Below are positions 22,053 to 34,890 of a DNA stretch of 64,000 nt, in pieces. Every line of letters begins with the position of its first letter. The stretch's first letter is position 1. The DNA is from Arabidopsis thaliana. Lineage: Eukaryota; Streptophyta; Magnoliopsida; Brassicales; Brassicaceae. The translations under genes and the position numbers were made by a program. The notes below the pieces were generated by a model. That model worked only from the letters and a program-made list of their open reading frames with translations. It did not search any database and was not told the origin of the DNA. The stretch spans positions 15,073,261 to 15,137,260 of the forward strand of contig NC_003074.8 of the NCBI RefSeq assembly GCF_000001735.4. Reading direction: 5' to 3'.

Positions 22053-23068
22053 ATAATAACACATACTAATATAAACTCTTCTTTTCCTCTTTTATTACCA
22101 TCCCCCTTTAAACTCGTATTAGGGTTGATGACACTCCCAATGGTAATTGTAAAATCAGTTTCTCTTTGTATTTTTCTGACTATTTTTCTTCCTCTTCTAC
22201 TTCCCCGTTGTTTTTTTTTCTAAAAGGAAGAGTAGAGGTGATTTGTTTTGAATGTGGTGGAATTGATGGTTAAAGACTCGATGTGAGTACATATGGTTTT
22301 ATTGCCAATCTATCATGGACTCACTATGGATGTGAAAACCCAACCGTACATTTCTGGTAATATCGAAAATAGATTATGATGTATGAGAGATAGACCTAAT
22401 TAAAATCCACCACTTATAAATAGTTTCACTAAACTAATTAGGATATAATCTGTAGTAAACTGCGAGTTAATTTTTTTGTTACAAAAAGAACAAATTTGAA
22501 ATTGTATTTGTTTTGTTTTTGTTTAGTGTTTGAGATTATATAATTGTATTTTTATTGTCAATTCTAGGATATCATCCTTGATATATCTTTTTGTATTAAT
22601 ATCGACTCAAACCCGTCCTACCATATAACTCTATCCTAAACCCGACTCAAAAAACCGCTGCCCATATTTTTAGAATTGTTTAATTTGTATTGAATTGTTA
22701 ACTTCGGAATATATTTTTTGTTTGATGTAAATTTACGTTGTTATTATGTTAATGACATCGTGTCATTCTAATATTTTGAAATAATTAATAATAGTGTAAC
22801 AAATAGGGCAAATATCTTTTGGATTTTGTTTTAAAAAAAATCCAGTCATTAGACAAAATGAAGTGAAATATTAATGGTACGAAGACAAACTGTTCTATGT
22901 CTCACTTTCTATTTTTGTTTAGATTTTTCGATTATACTCAGCTATGATCCTATAATATTCGTGACCAAATACGAAATAAAAAATCGGAGACTCTATATAA
23001 AATAATACCACAATTAACTTTACCAAAAACAAAATCGTTATGACAAATAAACAGCAAAAACGACTATC
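22053..23068. other. SAUR 3' flank and spacer
   Basis: T-rich 3' region, then AT-rich DNA. I see no gene or repeat structure. Confidence 0.45.
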
Positions 23069-24960
23069 TTATTTAAACTTTCTCTTGAAGATACTCTTTG
23101 TTGTTTTTTGTTCCGCAAAGCCATTCATCAAAATTTCGTAGTCAAGGTGTTTAACCATGTCTTTTTCAATCCATAACATAGCCAAACATTTTAGCGTATT
23201 TTGTGATGTTGTTGATCGCAAGTAAGACTTGATCAACTCTAGCTTTGAAAAGCTTCTTTCTACCGAGGCGACTGATATCAGAATTATGAGCATAATTCTT
23301 ATGCAATCCATGTATTGGGATAACAGTCCTTCAACCTCTTCAAAAATACCTCAGCAGTCGTTTTGATATATTCTGGTAGAACTTCTCGAAATACCTTAAT
23401 ATCGAAGAATAAATCATTTCCATCAATATCTGAATGTGCTCCATGCTTAAGAGACACTTCAAGATTGGTACATAAATTCTTTAAGCTCTCATCGTTTATT
23501 GAGTTCTATTTTCTTAGATCAAACAAAAAAGCAAAAGTTTTTTCATACTCTTAAAATTGGTCTGACCTTGTTTTAAGAGAAACTAGAGTTTGATCCATGA
23601 TTTTGATGAAATACTCGATTCTAAACTTCTCCTAGTCGCTCAGAATTACAGTTTCATCATCAACTTGTCTTTGCTCTTCATCAGAATAGGTTCTTCTTTT
23701 ATTTACGCGCTTCCTTTCCACATGGAAAATGAGTTTGATATCCATAACAACATCTTTTTTTGTGACTTCAACTTTTGCTACTTCAAAACCTGTTTCTCTA
23801 TACTTTTGAAAGAAAGAGACTAACCCTTTTAGTTGAGTAATTGTTGCAACAATATCTATATCTTCACTTTGAAAAGTCTTGCTCACCATATTCACGGCAA
23901 CCAAAATCTCATACCATATAACAATACCAAATAGAAACTCATATCATTCTATTCCATAAGTTTTACTTATCACAAGACACACCACATCTCTCTGCAATTT
24001 AGGATCATCAATGTTATCAACCAAGAAAACAAAGCATCACAAATTTTTGGAGCTTAGAAATCTATAGCTTTAACGCTTTCGGGATGACTTTCCCAACGAG
24101 TATCTGAAAAAAGTTTAAGTGTTGGACTTCCTACCATATTCTTGTATATAACACTCCTTGTTGTAGAAGGCGAAAATAAATAATATGAACTTTGAATGAT
24201 CCGAAAAAACCCAATCGCTTTTGTAGATGATTTAGCCATATCACAAATAGCCAAATTCAGATTATGGCAACCACATTGCGTATATAACGCTCGTACATTA
24301 ACAACAAGCATTCTTTTTTGTACTCCTTTATTTTGCCCGTTCATATTTGAGCCATTAATATCATAGCCTTGTCCTCACAGTCTCACACATCATCAATATC
24401 CAAGTTAAGATACACCAATGTATCACAAAGTTGATCAAACAACCCTTTTCCTACTTTATCAACAACTTCCAAAAAGTGAATGAAATATTATGATACCTGA
24501 GTTGAATCCGTAGAAACATCCACACATCGAATGAAAAGGGACATTTGCTCCTTGTGACTAACATCAGGACTACAGTCCAGAATAACTGAAAAATGTGTTG
24601 CCTCTTGAATCTTCTTAATCTGAAACTTAACTTCTGATCCCAACATTGCTATCAATTCAGTCTGAATCTTGTGGCTGAGAAAATGATATTTAGTTTTTTT
24701 TCTTCTCTTTGATACCGTTGATGTGCTCCTTGATCACTGGATAAATCTCCAAATATTTCAATTAAGCTAAGGAAATTCCCATTGATATTCTTGCCAAACT
24801 TTTTGTTGCTTCCACGGAAAGCTATATTGCATTTATCCTCAGTCTTCATTAGTGAGAATAATCTCAATAAAACTTCTCTCCAATGATTTTTCTCTTTCTA
24901 GATATTTTCTTGGGCGCACTTATCAATTCTTATATCCTTTTGCAATCTCAGCTCTAATTC
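23069..24960 (-). pseudogene. hAT transposase-like (DUF4371 and hAT dimerisation), decayed
   Basis: On the minus strand, from high to low coordinates: AFRGSNKKFGKNINGNFLSLI near 24.8 kb, then a DUF4371-type core (about 24480-24640). A CGCHNLNLAICDMA and LFSDTRWESH segment (24054-24344) and a linker (23632-23904) follow. The C-terminal hAT dimerisation domain (23069-23311) contains SVASVERSFSKLELIKSYLRST. This is the zinc-finger/TTF-type hAT-like protein common in plants. Several frameshifts and stops break the frame, and the N-terminal zinc finger is missing or unrecognisable, so it should be inactive. No terminal inverted repeats were found. Confidence 0.78.
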
Positions 24961-25083
24961 CATCCATTGGCCCATCACATAATGTGACTATGATTACTCT
25001 CATGTTGGCAAAGCCTATTTTTCTTTTAGTAGATCAACGGAAGAAAATTTCCCAAAAATTTATTATGAAACTTCAAAGAAAAA

Positions 25084-25539
25084 CTATATGGGCGCTTGCC
25101 TTGGTCGCGTGGACCCAAGCGCATAATCTCTTAGCACAGTAACACAATCAACAGGAACAACCTTCAAAGAATGAAAACCTAATGGCAAAGAAAAAACATA
25201 GTTGGCTAACTTGTCTACAAGACGGTTAGCTTCCCTATACACGTGACAAATCCAAACAATCCAGTTTTTTGAGATAAAACCATTGAACAATCGTACAAGG
25301 AAGGATAGCGGATGCAAAGCATCTATCGTTGTCTTGAGAAACCCTACCACCAATTCTGAGTTAACTTCCAGGTGAACCCTCTTGAAACGATTCTCCCAAG
25401 CTATATATAACCCATAATACACCACCACAACTCCGCCAACGGTGCCGAGCATCAACCAATGTTAACCGCAAACCCTCCACACCAAGTACCAGCTCCATTT
25501 CGTAATACACCACCTGTTGTTGCTTACCCCGAATACCCT
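25084..25539 (-). pseudogene. RNase H-like fragment of a LINE
   Basis: VYYGLYIAWENRFKRVHLEV, NSELVVGFLKT and HVYREANRLVDKLANYVFSL are the C-terminal RNase H (RVT_3) module of plant L1 elements. The upstream WCGGFAVNIG block (about 25440-25500) is out of frame with it, so there is a frameshift near 25440-25455. It is flanked by the hAT pseudogene and by the truncated LTR of element B. Confidence 0.8.
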
Positions 25540-25859
25540 AGACGATAGATTCAAAACCAGATCAAATCACTATAGTGACAGAGAACCTCATAACTTTACC
25601 AATTCCTAATCTCAACTCTCGTTGATGAAACATAGCAAAGCAGGCTTTAAGCAACAATTTATCAAAGTCAATAAGCAGTCTAAACATCCAATATCTTGGG
25701 CTAGAATCTACAAATCTTTGGATTTCGTAGATCAGACATCCATTTGAACGTCTTTTGGACGCTTGAATACCTTGGATCGAATCTCAAACTGAACTGAGTG
25801 AAATAAGCATTAGGGCCAATGAATACAGAAGGGATCTGACCTAATCTTAAACACCTGAC
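25540..25859 (-). repeat. Element B 3' LTR, distal part
   Basis: It aligns with the A LTR from AATACCCTAGACGATAG onward. It stops at the CTGAC duplication (25855-25859) where A inserted. Confidence 0.85.
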
Positions 25860-26715
25860 TGATAAGTAGGTTTTTATGCCTACTTCTATGCTGAAGTGTG
25901 GTGTGTTCAGTTCAATTCTAACATGTCGATGCAGCTATAAGGGGTGTCAATCCAGTCTACTGTTATTGCTAGCAATTAAGATGTGTATAGAAGCAACTAA
26001 GTCAAGCCAGATTATAATGATGGTGGGTTTCTATTAACAATCCTAAATCAGGATTCAAACAACAAAAATGGGAACTTAAGAGCCCTACTTGATCATTGGG
26101 TCGAGTAGAACTAACATGTGACAAATTTAAAAACCAAAATGCAATAAAAGGTAACTAAGCAAAATGACACAAATAACAGGTGAATAAAAGTGCAATCATG
26201 GGGTGAATACAAATAAATCTAAGAAGAATAGAAGTCCTAAGGATGGATTCATTGATAAGGGAAACTCTAGGGTTCATCAGGTAGCTAACAGGTGAAAGGC
26301 AAATACCCTAGACGATAGATTCAAAATTGGGTCAATGCACTATCGTGACAGAGACCCTCATAACTCTACCACTTCCTAATCTCAACTATCATTGATGAAA
26401 CATAGTAGAGCAGGCTTTAAGCAACAATCTACCAAAGTCAATAAGCAGTCTAAACAACCAATCTCTTGGGCTAGAATCTACAAATCTCAGGAATTCGTAG
26501 CTCAGACATCCATTTGAACGTCTTTTGGACGCTGGATACCTATGGTCTAATTCCCATATTAGCCAGCGAAAACTGCATAGGAGCCAACGAATCCAGAAGG
26601 GATCTAACCTAATCGTAACCACCTGATTAACCTAGAGATTACCCTAATCTAATCCATCCTCAAGAACCCTAATCACTACTCAAGGAACATAACTAAGACA
26701 CTATAAGAAAACAGG

Positions 26716-27120
26716 CGATTTGCGAGGGAAATTTGCGATGGCAAATACGACTCACAAATTGCTACAGCTTTGCGAGATGTTTGCGAGATCAACGAGCTTC
26801 CACGCAAATCCGTCGCAAACTTTGCGAGGGATAACTCTGTTGCAAAATTGCGAGAAGTTTGCGAGGAGTTTGCGTGGACAGCAGGATTCGTCGCAAAGTC
26901 GTCGCAAAATTGCGAGGCAATTACGGGTACAAAGAAGACACACAAAATGCGACGTATTTGCGACGGAACTACTAGGTATTGGCGGGTTAAATGAGCACGT
27001 TTGAAATAATCTTACCTAACTGGTTGGTTGGTGCATTTCCCTCGCAAATTCCTAGCAATAAAGCTCAGTTCCTAGCAAATCCCTCGCAATCCGCCTTGCA
27101 ATTCCCTCGCAAATTTTTTT
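26716..27120. repeat. CACTA left subterminal repeats
   Basis: There are roughly fifteen or more copies of TTGCGA/TCGCAA in both orientations, many as TTGCGAGG, within about 400 bp of the left end. Confidence 0.85.
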
Positions 27121-27236
27121 TGGACATCTATAAATAACCAACGTAACATGTAAGAAATCATAACTCAAATCACAACAACATTTACTTACAAACAAACATA
27201 TTTATTCTAAAAAAAATATTATTTACGAAAATAATA

Positions 27237-30200
27237 ATGTCTTGGGGTGGAGAGTATGAGATTTACATATTACGAAGTTGGATGTACAATCATAGAGATC
27301 AAGCGACCGGTGAGGTGACGAGAGAGTATTATGAAGGACTGTGCGGTTTCATGTATCAAGCGACAAACGAACCATTTGCTCGTGAGAACGGCACAATATT
27401 CTGTCCATGTCGTAAGTGTATCAATGAGAAAACATTTGAAATTTAATGTAGTGAAGAAGCATCTTTATAATAGAGGATTTATGCCAAACTACTATGTTTG
27501 GTTACGTCATGGAGAGGGTTGTAGTGATAGCGCAGGAACTAGTAATACAAATTATGGTGTCGAGCAACCTAGTAATTTTAATAATGATGCGAATTATGGT
27601 CAGCAAGTACCTGATCAATTTGTTTATGGACATAACCAGGAAAATAGATTTTATGATATGGTTACGGATGCATTTCATGAAACTGTTGCTGCATTTCCTG
27701 AAAATATTAGTGAAGATCCCAACGTAGATGCACAATACTTTAATGATATGTTAGATGCTGCAAATCAACCAATCTACGAGGGATGTAGAGAAGGGCTTTC
27801 TAGATTATCTTTGGCATCTAGGATGATGACTATTAAAGCTGATAATAACTTAAGTGAAAATTGCATGGATTCATAGACAGAATTAATTAAGGAATATTTG
27901 CCACCGGATAATATATCGACTGAGAGTTATTATTAAATACAGAAGTTGGTTTCGAGTCTTGGGTTACCATCAGAAACGATTGATGTATGCATTGACTATT
28001 GCATGATTTTTTTGGGAGATGATGAAAATCTGCAGGAATGTCAATTTTGCGGGAAGCCGAGATATCAGACTACTGGCGGAAGGACGCGAGTGCCATATAA
28101 ACGGATGTGGTACTTGTCAATAACTGATAGATTGAAACGCTTATATCAATCGGAAAGAACTACGACGAAAATGAGATGGCATGCTCAACATACAACTGCA
28201 GACGGAGAAATAACGCACCCATCGGATGCAAAGGCATGGAAACACTTTCAAACGGTATATTCTGACTTTGCTAACGAGTGCAGAAATGTGTATCTTGGCT
28301 TAAACACAGATGGATTTAGTCCATTTGGTTTGTCTGGGCGACAATATTCTCTTTGGCCTGTTATCTTGACGCCATACAATCTTCCTCCGGATATGTGTAT
28401 GTAAAGCGAATTTCTATTCTTAAGTATTCTAGTGCCTGGTCCAAAGCATCCGAAACGAGCGCTTGATGTCTTCTTGCAACCGCTGATTCATGAACTCAAG
28501 AAGTTGTGGTATGAAGGTGTACACACGTTTGATTACTCGAGCAAACAAAATTTCAATATGCGGGCAGTGCTAATGTGGACGATTAGTGACTTCCCGGCAT
28601 ATTGAATGTTATCGGGATGGACAACGCATGGAAGATTATCTTGTCCCTACTGTATGGGTCGTACCGATGCGTTTCAGCTAAAGAAAGGCAGAAATCATGT
28701 TGGTTTGATTGTTATCGTCGGTTTCTTCCCCTACATCATCTGTATCGGAGGAACAAGAAATTGTTTAGGAAGAATAAAGTAGTTCGTATTCCTCCGCCAT
28801 CTTATGTTTGTGGAAATGATTTGTTTGAGCAGATCGATTATTATGGTGCTCATGAAATATGCAAACGTGGGGGGTAATTAACATACTACAACGAATATGC
28901 CTGATGAATATGGAAGCACTCACAATTGGCACAAACAAAGTATCTTTTAGCAAATCCCATATTGGAAGGATCTCCTCTTGCGGCATAACCTTGATGTGAT
29001 GCACATCGAGAAAAACGTTTTTGATAATTTCATGAATACACTTTTGAATGTGCACGGCAAAACAAAAGATAGTTTGAAATCAAGGTTGGACTTGGCGGAA
29101 ATATGCAGCAGACCTAAGTTGCATGTTACACGAGATGGGAAATTACCGGTTTCAAAATTCCGCTTGTCTCCTGAAGCAAAGAAGGCGTTGTTCGAGTTGG
29201 TTGTTGCTGAAGTGAAGTTTTCAGATGGCTATGTGTCAAACTTTTCAAGATGCGTAGAGCAAGGAAGAAAGTTTTCTGGTATGAAAAGTCATGATTGTCA
29301 TGTATTCATGCAACGATTACTGCCATTTGTGTTATTCGAGTTGCTACCGGCAAATATTCATGAAACAATTGCAGGTAATATATATATATATATACTATAT
29401 ATATTCTTTTACTCAATTATTACTTGACGACTATTAACTTACATTAAATAAATACATGATAGGCAACAGAGTATTTTTCAGGAACCTATGTTCAAGAACA
29501 TTGACAACAGATACCATAGAACAATTAGACAAGAATATTCCAGTGTTGCTCTATAACTTGGAAAAAATATTTCCCCCTGCCTTTTTTGACGTGATGGAAC
29601 ATTTGCCAATTCATCTTACACATGAAGCTGCTCTTGGTGGACCAGTGCAATTTTGATGGATGTATCCTTTTGAGCGATTCATGAAATCTCTTAAAGGAAA
29701 GGCAAAAAATCTTCCTAGAGTTGAGGGGTCGATAGTCGCAGGAAGTTTAACCGAGGAAACGTCTCACTTCACGTCGTATTACTTTAGTCCAAGCGTTAGA
29801 ACCAAAAAGACTCGTCCACGACGATATGACGATGGAGGTTTGCACCTACATATAACGTTCCTGATGTTCCAGATACCTTTGCCCAAATAGGTAGACTTGC
29901 AGGGAAGTTGAAAGAAGTTTGGTGGGACGACCATGCGCTTTCTCGAGCAGCTCACAATTACATACTCCGAAATGTTGATTACATTCAAAAATTTGAAAGG
30001 TATAAAGCCATACAGTTTTATTCTTAATTTTTTTATATTTTATAGTGACTGTGATACTAATTAAGGAAGCTAAAGTGATTTCCGATTAATTTGTAGGTTA
30101 TTTGATTCACAAATCTGTGAAGCATGTCCTGGATTAGAAGAAAAAGAATATGAAACTTACAAAGATCGTGATTTTGTTGGATGGTTAAAACACTATACAC

Positions 30201-30975
30201 GTATAAGAATGTTTGGAAAATTCGTTTACTTAACAACTTATAAAAAATGATAATTAAACTTAATATTTTCTTTGTATACGTTACAAACGGATGTGGAAAC
30301 GAACCATTACCACTTTGGTTGCATGAGCTCGTTCAAGAACAAAGATCTAAGATCACAACTTCTCCGATGTACTTCACTCATGGCTATACTTTCCATACGT
30401 ATCCATATGGAAGTCGAAGGGCAACTGCGAATTATGGAATCCATGTTGAAGGTGAAACTGAGTTTTATGGAATTCTACAACAAATTCTAGAAGTCGAATA
30501 TTCGGGACTTTTGAATTTGAAATGCGTCCTTTTCAAGTGTGATTGGTATGATCCTGTGATCGGTCGAGGGGTACGGGTAAATAACTTAGGGGTGGTCGAT
30601 GTCAATGCAAACAAGACTTATTCAAAATTTGAACCATTTATCCTAGCATCACAAGCAGGGCAAGTAAGCTTTCTATCTCACCCGCGTGAGAGGCCTAGGC
30701 GTGAAGTGTGGTTATCGGTTATTAAAGTTAATCCCAGAGACCGTATAGTCGGTCTAGTTGATGATGTTGTGATGCAACAAGAAAGTATCAGAGAAGTTTC
30801 CATACCAAACATAACAACAGAAGATGTTATCCACATTGACCTACAAAACAGAGAATTAGAAGACATCACTCATGACGATTCCGAAGAAGAAGAACAATCA
30901 GACGAATTCGGCGAATCTGATGAAGACGTTGAGTCTGAAAGTGATTGTAATAATTCAGAAAATGAATCAGAATGA
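27237..30975 (+). pseudogene. CACTA TNP2-type transposase, broken
   Basis: Domains in order: transposase-associated N-terminal domain (27237-27520; FCPCRKCINEKT, GFMPNYYVWLRHGEG), Transposase_21 catalytic region (27945-29060; CQFCGKPRYQ, FSPFGLSGRQYSLWPVILTP, RHNLDVMHIEKNVFDNFMNT), DUF4218 (about 29480-29790; HLTHEAALGGPVQFRWMYPF with one in-frame stop, PFERFMKSLKGKAKN) and DUF4216 (30290-30730; NYGIHVEGETEFYG, VDVNANKTYSKFEPFILA). The C-terminus is acidic. Introns with GT/AG borders are visible at about 29374-29461 and 30001-30096. A frameshift near 27440, stops at 27874-27876 and about 27934, and further shifts near 28400 and 28600 prevent a full-length product. The transposase would cut the CACTA ends. 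Confidence 0.85.
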
Positions 30976-31159
30976 ATATTATTATTGTTTAATTATCAAC
31001 TTTTTACAAAATATAACAAATATACGAAAAAATTCTGAAAATCTTTTTTATATACTTCCAATTTTTTAATTTTAAAGTTTTTATAAATTCAGAACTTAGT
31101 GATTTCTTATTTAAAATTTTTGAAATTTGTTGGTGTTCTTATTATATTTTTTAAACTTA

Positions 31160-31350
31160 ATTTTAATAAATTTGCGAGGGAGTTGCTGGGAGTGCACGCA
31201 GATTCCTCGCAAAATTGCCGAAAACCCTAAACAACTTTGTGAGGGATTTGCGAGTCTTCCTAGCAACTCCCTCGCAAAATTAGCGGCTTTTGATTAGTTA
31301 TTTGGTCGGCTCCTCGCAAAACTGTAGCAAAGTTTGCGAGGGATTTGCGG
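31160..31350. repeat. Internal cluster of the CACTA terminal motif
   Basis: TTTGCGAGGG, CCTCGCAAAA and related copies recur about ten times between the two transposon genes, just upstream of the leader of the second gene. They are the same motif as at the element's ends. Confidence 0.8.
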
Positions 31351-32124
31351 GTCGTTTTAAGTTTATATATACAACGCGACCCAGACCAAAAACCCTAATT
31401 TCCTTCTTCTTCTTTCTTCGTCTCCGTCTCCGTCTCCAAACAACGCACCGGTTCCATTCTTGTTCGTCTCCGTCTCCGTCTCCGATCTTCTTCTCCAGTT
31501 CCTTCTTTTTCCATCTTCGTCTCCATCTCCATCTCCGTCTCCGACCTTCTTCTCCGTCTCCAATCTTCTTCGCCGCCTCTCTAGTCCCATCGATCTCAAA
31601 ATGCAAGGTAAAGAATCTTCTTTCGTTTAGGGTTTCATGCAAGTCGATTTCCGTAGATATGATTAGGGTTTTTCTTGTACTTAATCATTTTTGTCTAAGT
31701 TTCTAATAAGGGTCTCGAATTTCATGCAAGGTGAAGATTGAATGTTCTGAATCGCCGCCTCATTCCTTCTTCTCCGGCAATAACCCGATCTACTAAGCCG
31801 TCTCTCCCTCTTCTCCGGCGATAACCCGATCTACTAAGCTGTCTCACCCTCTTCTCCGGCGATAACCCAATCTTCTTCGCCGCCTCTTGAGTCCCATCGA
31901 TTTGCAAGGTAAAGAATCATCAAACGTTTAGACTTTCATGCAAGTCAATTTTATCTGTGTTTCTAATTAGGGTCTCGAATTTTGAGTTGGGTTTCATTAG
32001 ATCTAGTTAGGGTTTCGCTTGTTTCTGTACATCTAATGACTTTGATCTGTTGGATTTCATTAGATCATATTAGGGTTTTATATTTTGTGTTGGATTTCAC
32101 TAATGTTTTCTTTTCATTTGCAAG
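31351..32124 (+). other. Leader region of the second CACTA gene
   Basis: CT-rich microsatellite-like DNA (CGTCTCCGTCTC repeats, 31400-31570) is followed by near-duplicate segments. CTCCGGCGATAACCC occurs three times at about 31770-31865, and TTTCATGCAAG recurs. It looks like a transcribed leader with introns; no protein is called. Minus-strand Arg/Glu-rich frames here are by-products of the CTC repeats. Confidence 0.5.
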
Positions 32125-34274
32125 ATGAGCTTCTTGGGAAACGAGTATACAAGGTATCTGTCTCAGCAGCAGCAACAACAACCAGTGTCTCCTCACACGA
32201 GTGTAAGTGATGGGAACACCTCAGCGGTTGGAGGAAATCACCGTTCCTCTGCACCTCAGACGCCAACCAGTCAGAACCTTCCTCCAAATGGTGCTTCTAC
32301 TCAACCAGAAAATCAGCAGCCTGCACCTTCTGTCAATCCTACTAATCCTCTAGCTGTCAGGCTCAACAACATGACAATAGAAGAGTTGCTTGAAAGTTCT
32401 GGGCGTGCGTCTTTGCCCAGATTAGACCCTAAGCGTCCGTCGGGAACATTCTGGTAAGTATAAGTGAAAGTTTTGGTTTAAGCTATGTTATTACTGCATG
32501 ACTTGTATCTGTCTGATTGAATATATGCTTGTAGGTTCGACGATGACTATTCAGTTGCAGACATTGTCCGGAGCATCTTTGAAAGAGATTTCAAAGAACC
32601 TCATGCTAATTGGACAAAGACACCAGGACCAGTTATCGATCGCCGGTTTGAAACCTTTGCTGTAAGTATTTTAAGTTGTGTTTCATTTTGTAACTTAGGC
32701 TTTTTTCTTGTTTATTTTTGATGTGGCTTATTTCTGTTTTGTAGCAAGTGTATAACTGGGACAGGACAATAAATAAGAGAGTTAGGGTTGAGTTTGAAAC
32801 AAAGCTGAAGGGAAGGATGTCTGATCAAGTTGGTCTGTGGAAGGGAAAGTGGAAGGAAAAGGGAGATGTGGCTAAACCGCGGTGGATTGATCCTGAAGTG
32901 TTAGGTTTTGGAAGGATCCTAAGTCGGAGTTAAAGAGTATCAACAGTAGGAATGCGAGGTATCATGATCCGGATGGCCTCGGGATACATAAACACCGCTC
33001 TGGCCAGACTTCCTACAAAGCCCGTGCTCGCAAACGTGTAAGTACTTTTGTATTTTACTTGTCAATTACCTTGAACAGATCAAACAACTAACCTTATTTA
33101 TTTTTGTTGTAGTGTGAGTTGACCGGAGAAACTACTCCAGATTTTCTTGTGCTCTTAGATGAGACACATAGAAAATCTGATGGTAGTTTCATCGATAGAA
33201 AGTCTGAGGAGATTTACAAGGAAGTGTCCGGAAGGATTCAGGAGGAGGAGTCGCAGATGTGTTCAGGAGACACTACGGAGAGCATAGCTTCAGGGGGATT
33301 ATTTGTTCAGGCCAAGAACAAGATTTATGCCTAGGTAAATTTTCTCTTTCAACTCAATAAAGTTTCAGTTGAGCCAGTTTATGATTACTATGGATTTTGG
33401 CCATTGTGTCTTAGTCATTGTGTTTCAAACTGATTTGATTATGTTGTGGCTTGCATTTTTTCATAACATTGTGTTTCGGATGCGCTTTGATTATTTTGCT
33501 TCTTGGCCTTTGTGTTATGACATTGTGTTTCAAACTTCTATGATTATGTTGTGGCTTGCATTTTTTCCTAATGTCATTAAGTTTCAGCCTGCTTTGATTA
33601 TGTTGTGTTATGACTTTGTGTTTCAAACTGATATGATTATGTTGTGGCTTGCATTTTGTCATAATGTCATTGAGTTTCAGCCTGCTTTGACTATGTTGTG
33701 TTATGACTTTGTGTTTCAAACTGATGTGATTATGTTGTGGCTTGCATTTTGTTATAATGTCATTGAGTTTCAGCCTTCTTTGACAATGTTGTGTTATGAC
33801 TTTGTGTTTCAAACTATTATGATGTATGTGTTTTTGGTTGTGTTGTTATATCATTGAGTTTCAGCCTGCTTTGACTATGTTGTGTTTTTTTTTGTTGCTC
33901 CAAAGAAGAAAGGCAGGATTTATGGTGCTGGTTCATTGCAGCTTGAAACATCTTCAGCTCATGCTGGTCCAGTTCTTCCTCGAGAAGATCCGGTTGCGCT
34001 CTCGCAAAAGCTGGCTGCCGCTGAAGCACTCATTGCAAACCAAGCTGAGAAGATCACAAGCTTTGATGCCTACTTTGACTATCTTGCTGAGAAGGATCCA
34101 GAATTCGCTGCACTGTTTCGAGCCAGGTCCTCTACAAGGACTGAACCGGTCAGCTCCAGTCTGAGACCCGAAGAGCCTAATGCCACAGCTGGTACATCTG
34201 TTGGGACCGGAGTCGGAGCTGAGGCAGTTGTAGCTGACCCAAGCACTAGATCCTCTCCATCTCAAGCTTTCTAA
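32125..34274 (+). pseudogene. CACTA second gene, Transposase_24 (TNP1/Ptta-type) protein
   Basis: Exons seen: about 32125-32454 (Gln/Pro/Ser-rich start, then TIEELLESSGRASLPRLDP), 32535-32661 (WFDDDYSVADIVRSIFERDF), 32745-33040 with a frameshift near 32930, 33115-33334 (CELTGETTPDFLVLLDETHR) and about 33905-34274 (KKGRIYGAGSLQLETS, coiled-coil-like SQKLAAAEALIANQAEKI). This is the plant Transposase_24 family encoded beside TNP2 in many CACTA elements. Such proteins may act like TnpA and bind the subterminal repeats (inference). An in-frame TAG at the end of the 33115-33334 exon and the frameshift suggest loss of function. Confidence 0.75.
33420..33890 (+). repeat. 93-bp tandem repeats in an intron of the second CACTA gene
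   Basis: TTTCAAACT recurs at 33528, 33621, 33714 and 33807, exactly 93 bp apart, with degenerate flanking units. As 93 is a multiple of three, both strands stay open across the array (33369-33857 plus, 33411-33812 minus). The encoded repeats have no known domain. Confidence 0.9.
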
Positions 34275-34539
34275 ATTTCTGTACTTTGGTTACAAACTTA
34301 GACAGTTTTGAAGTTTGTAATTGTATAATTACTTGTTCTGTTTAACATTTGTGCTTGAATCTTAATATTTCAGCTTTGAATCTTAAAGTTTAAAGTTTTC
34401 AAATGACTTTTCAAATATAAAGTTTAGTAACAAGATTAAATTAAGAAAATCATTAATTAACGCTAATTACAACAGTAATCACTAAATACAACAATATTCA
34501 AGCAAACATTATATACAAAAAATAGTCGCAATTATCTTG

Positions 34540-34890
34540 CAAATCCATCGCAATTATTGGTAGGGACTTGCGACTACTCTAAAAGAGCCACGCAAATCCA
34601 TCGCAAATTTTGCTAGGGAATTGCAAAAACCAAGCACTCTCGCAAAACCATCGCAAAATTTGCGAGGAAGAAGCGAGATAGTTAATCTGCTACGAATTTA
34701 TTACGGATTATTCCTCTCGCAAAGTGCGAGTGTTTCGCAAGATACTTTGTTCCTCGCAAAATTTGCGAGGAATTAACTACCGCTTCCACTTTGCGATGCA
34801 CGTTTTGCGAGGAACCGGTTTTCCTCGCAATTCCCTCGGTATACTCGTTTTCCGAGGGATTCGCTATAGATTCTTCCGTCGCAAATGACC
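34540..34890. repeat. CACTA right subterminal repeats
   Basis: Dense TTGCGAGG/CTCGCAAA motifs in both orientations lie within about 350 bp of the right end. Confidence 0.85.

Noticed and set aside
26676..27004. Several overlapping frames on both strands
   Set aside because: They are by-products of the TTGCGAGG subterminal repeats of the CACTA element.
31298..31642. Arg/Glu/Asp-rich minus-strand reading frames
   Set aside because: They arise from the CT-rich CGTCTC repeats in the leader of the second CACTA gene.
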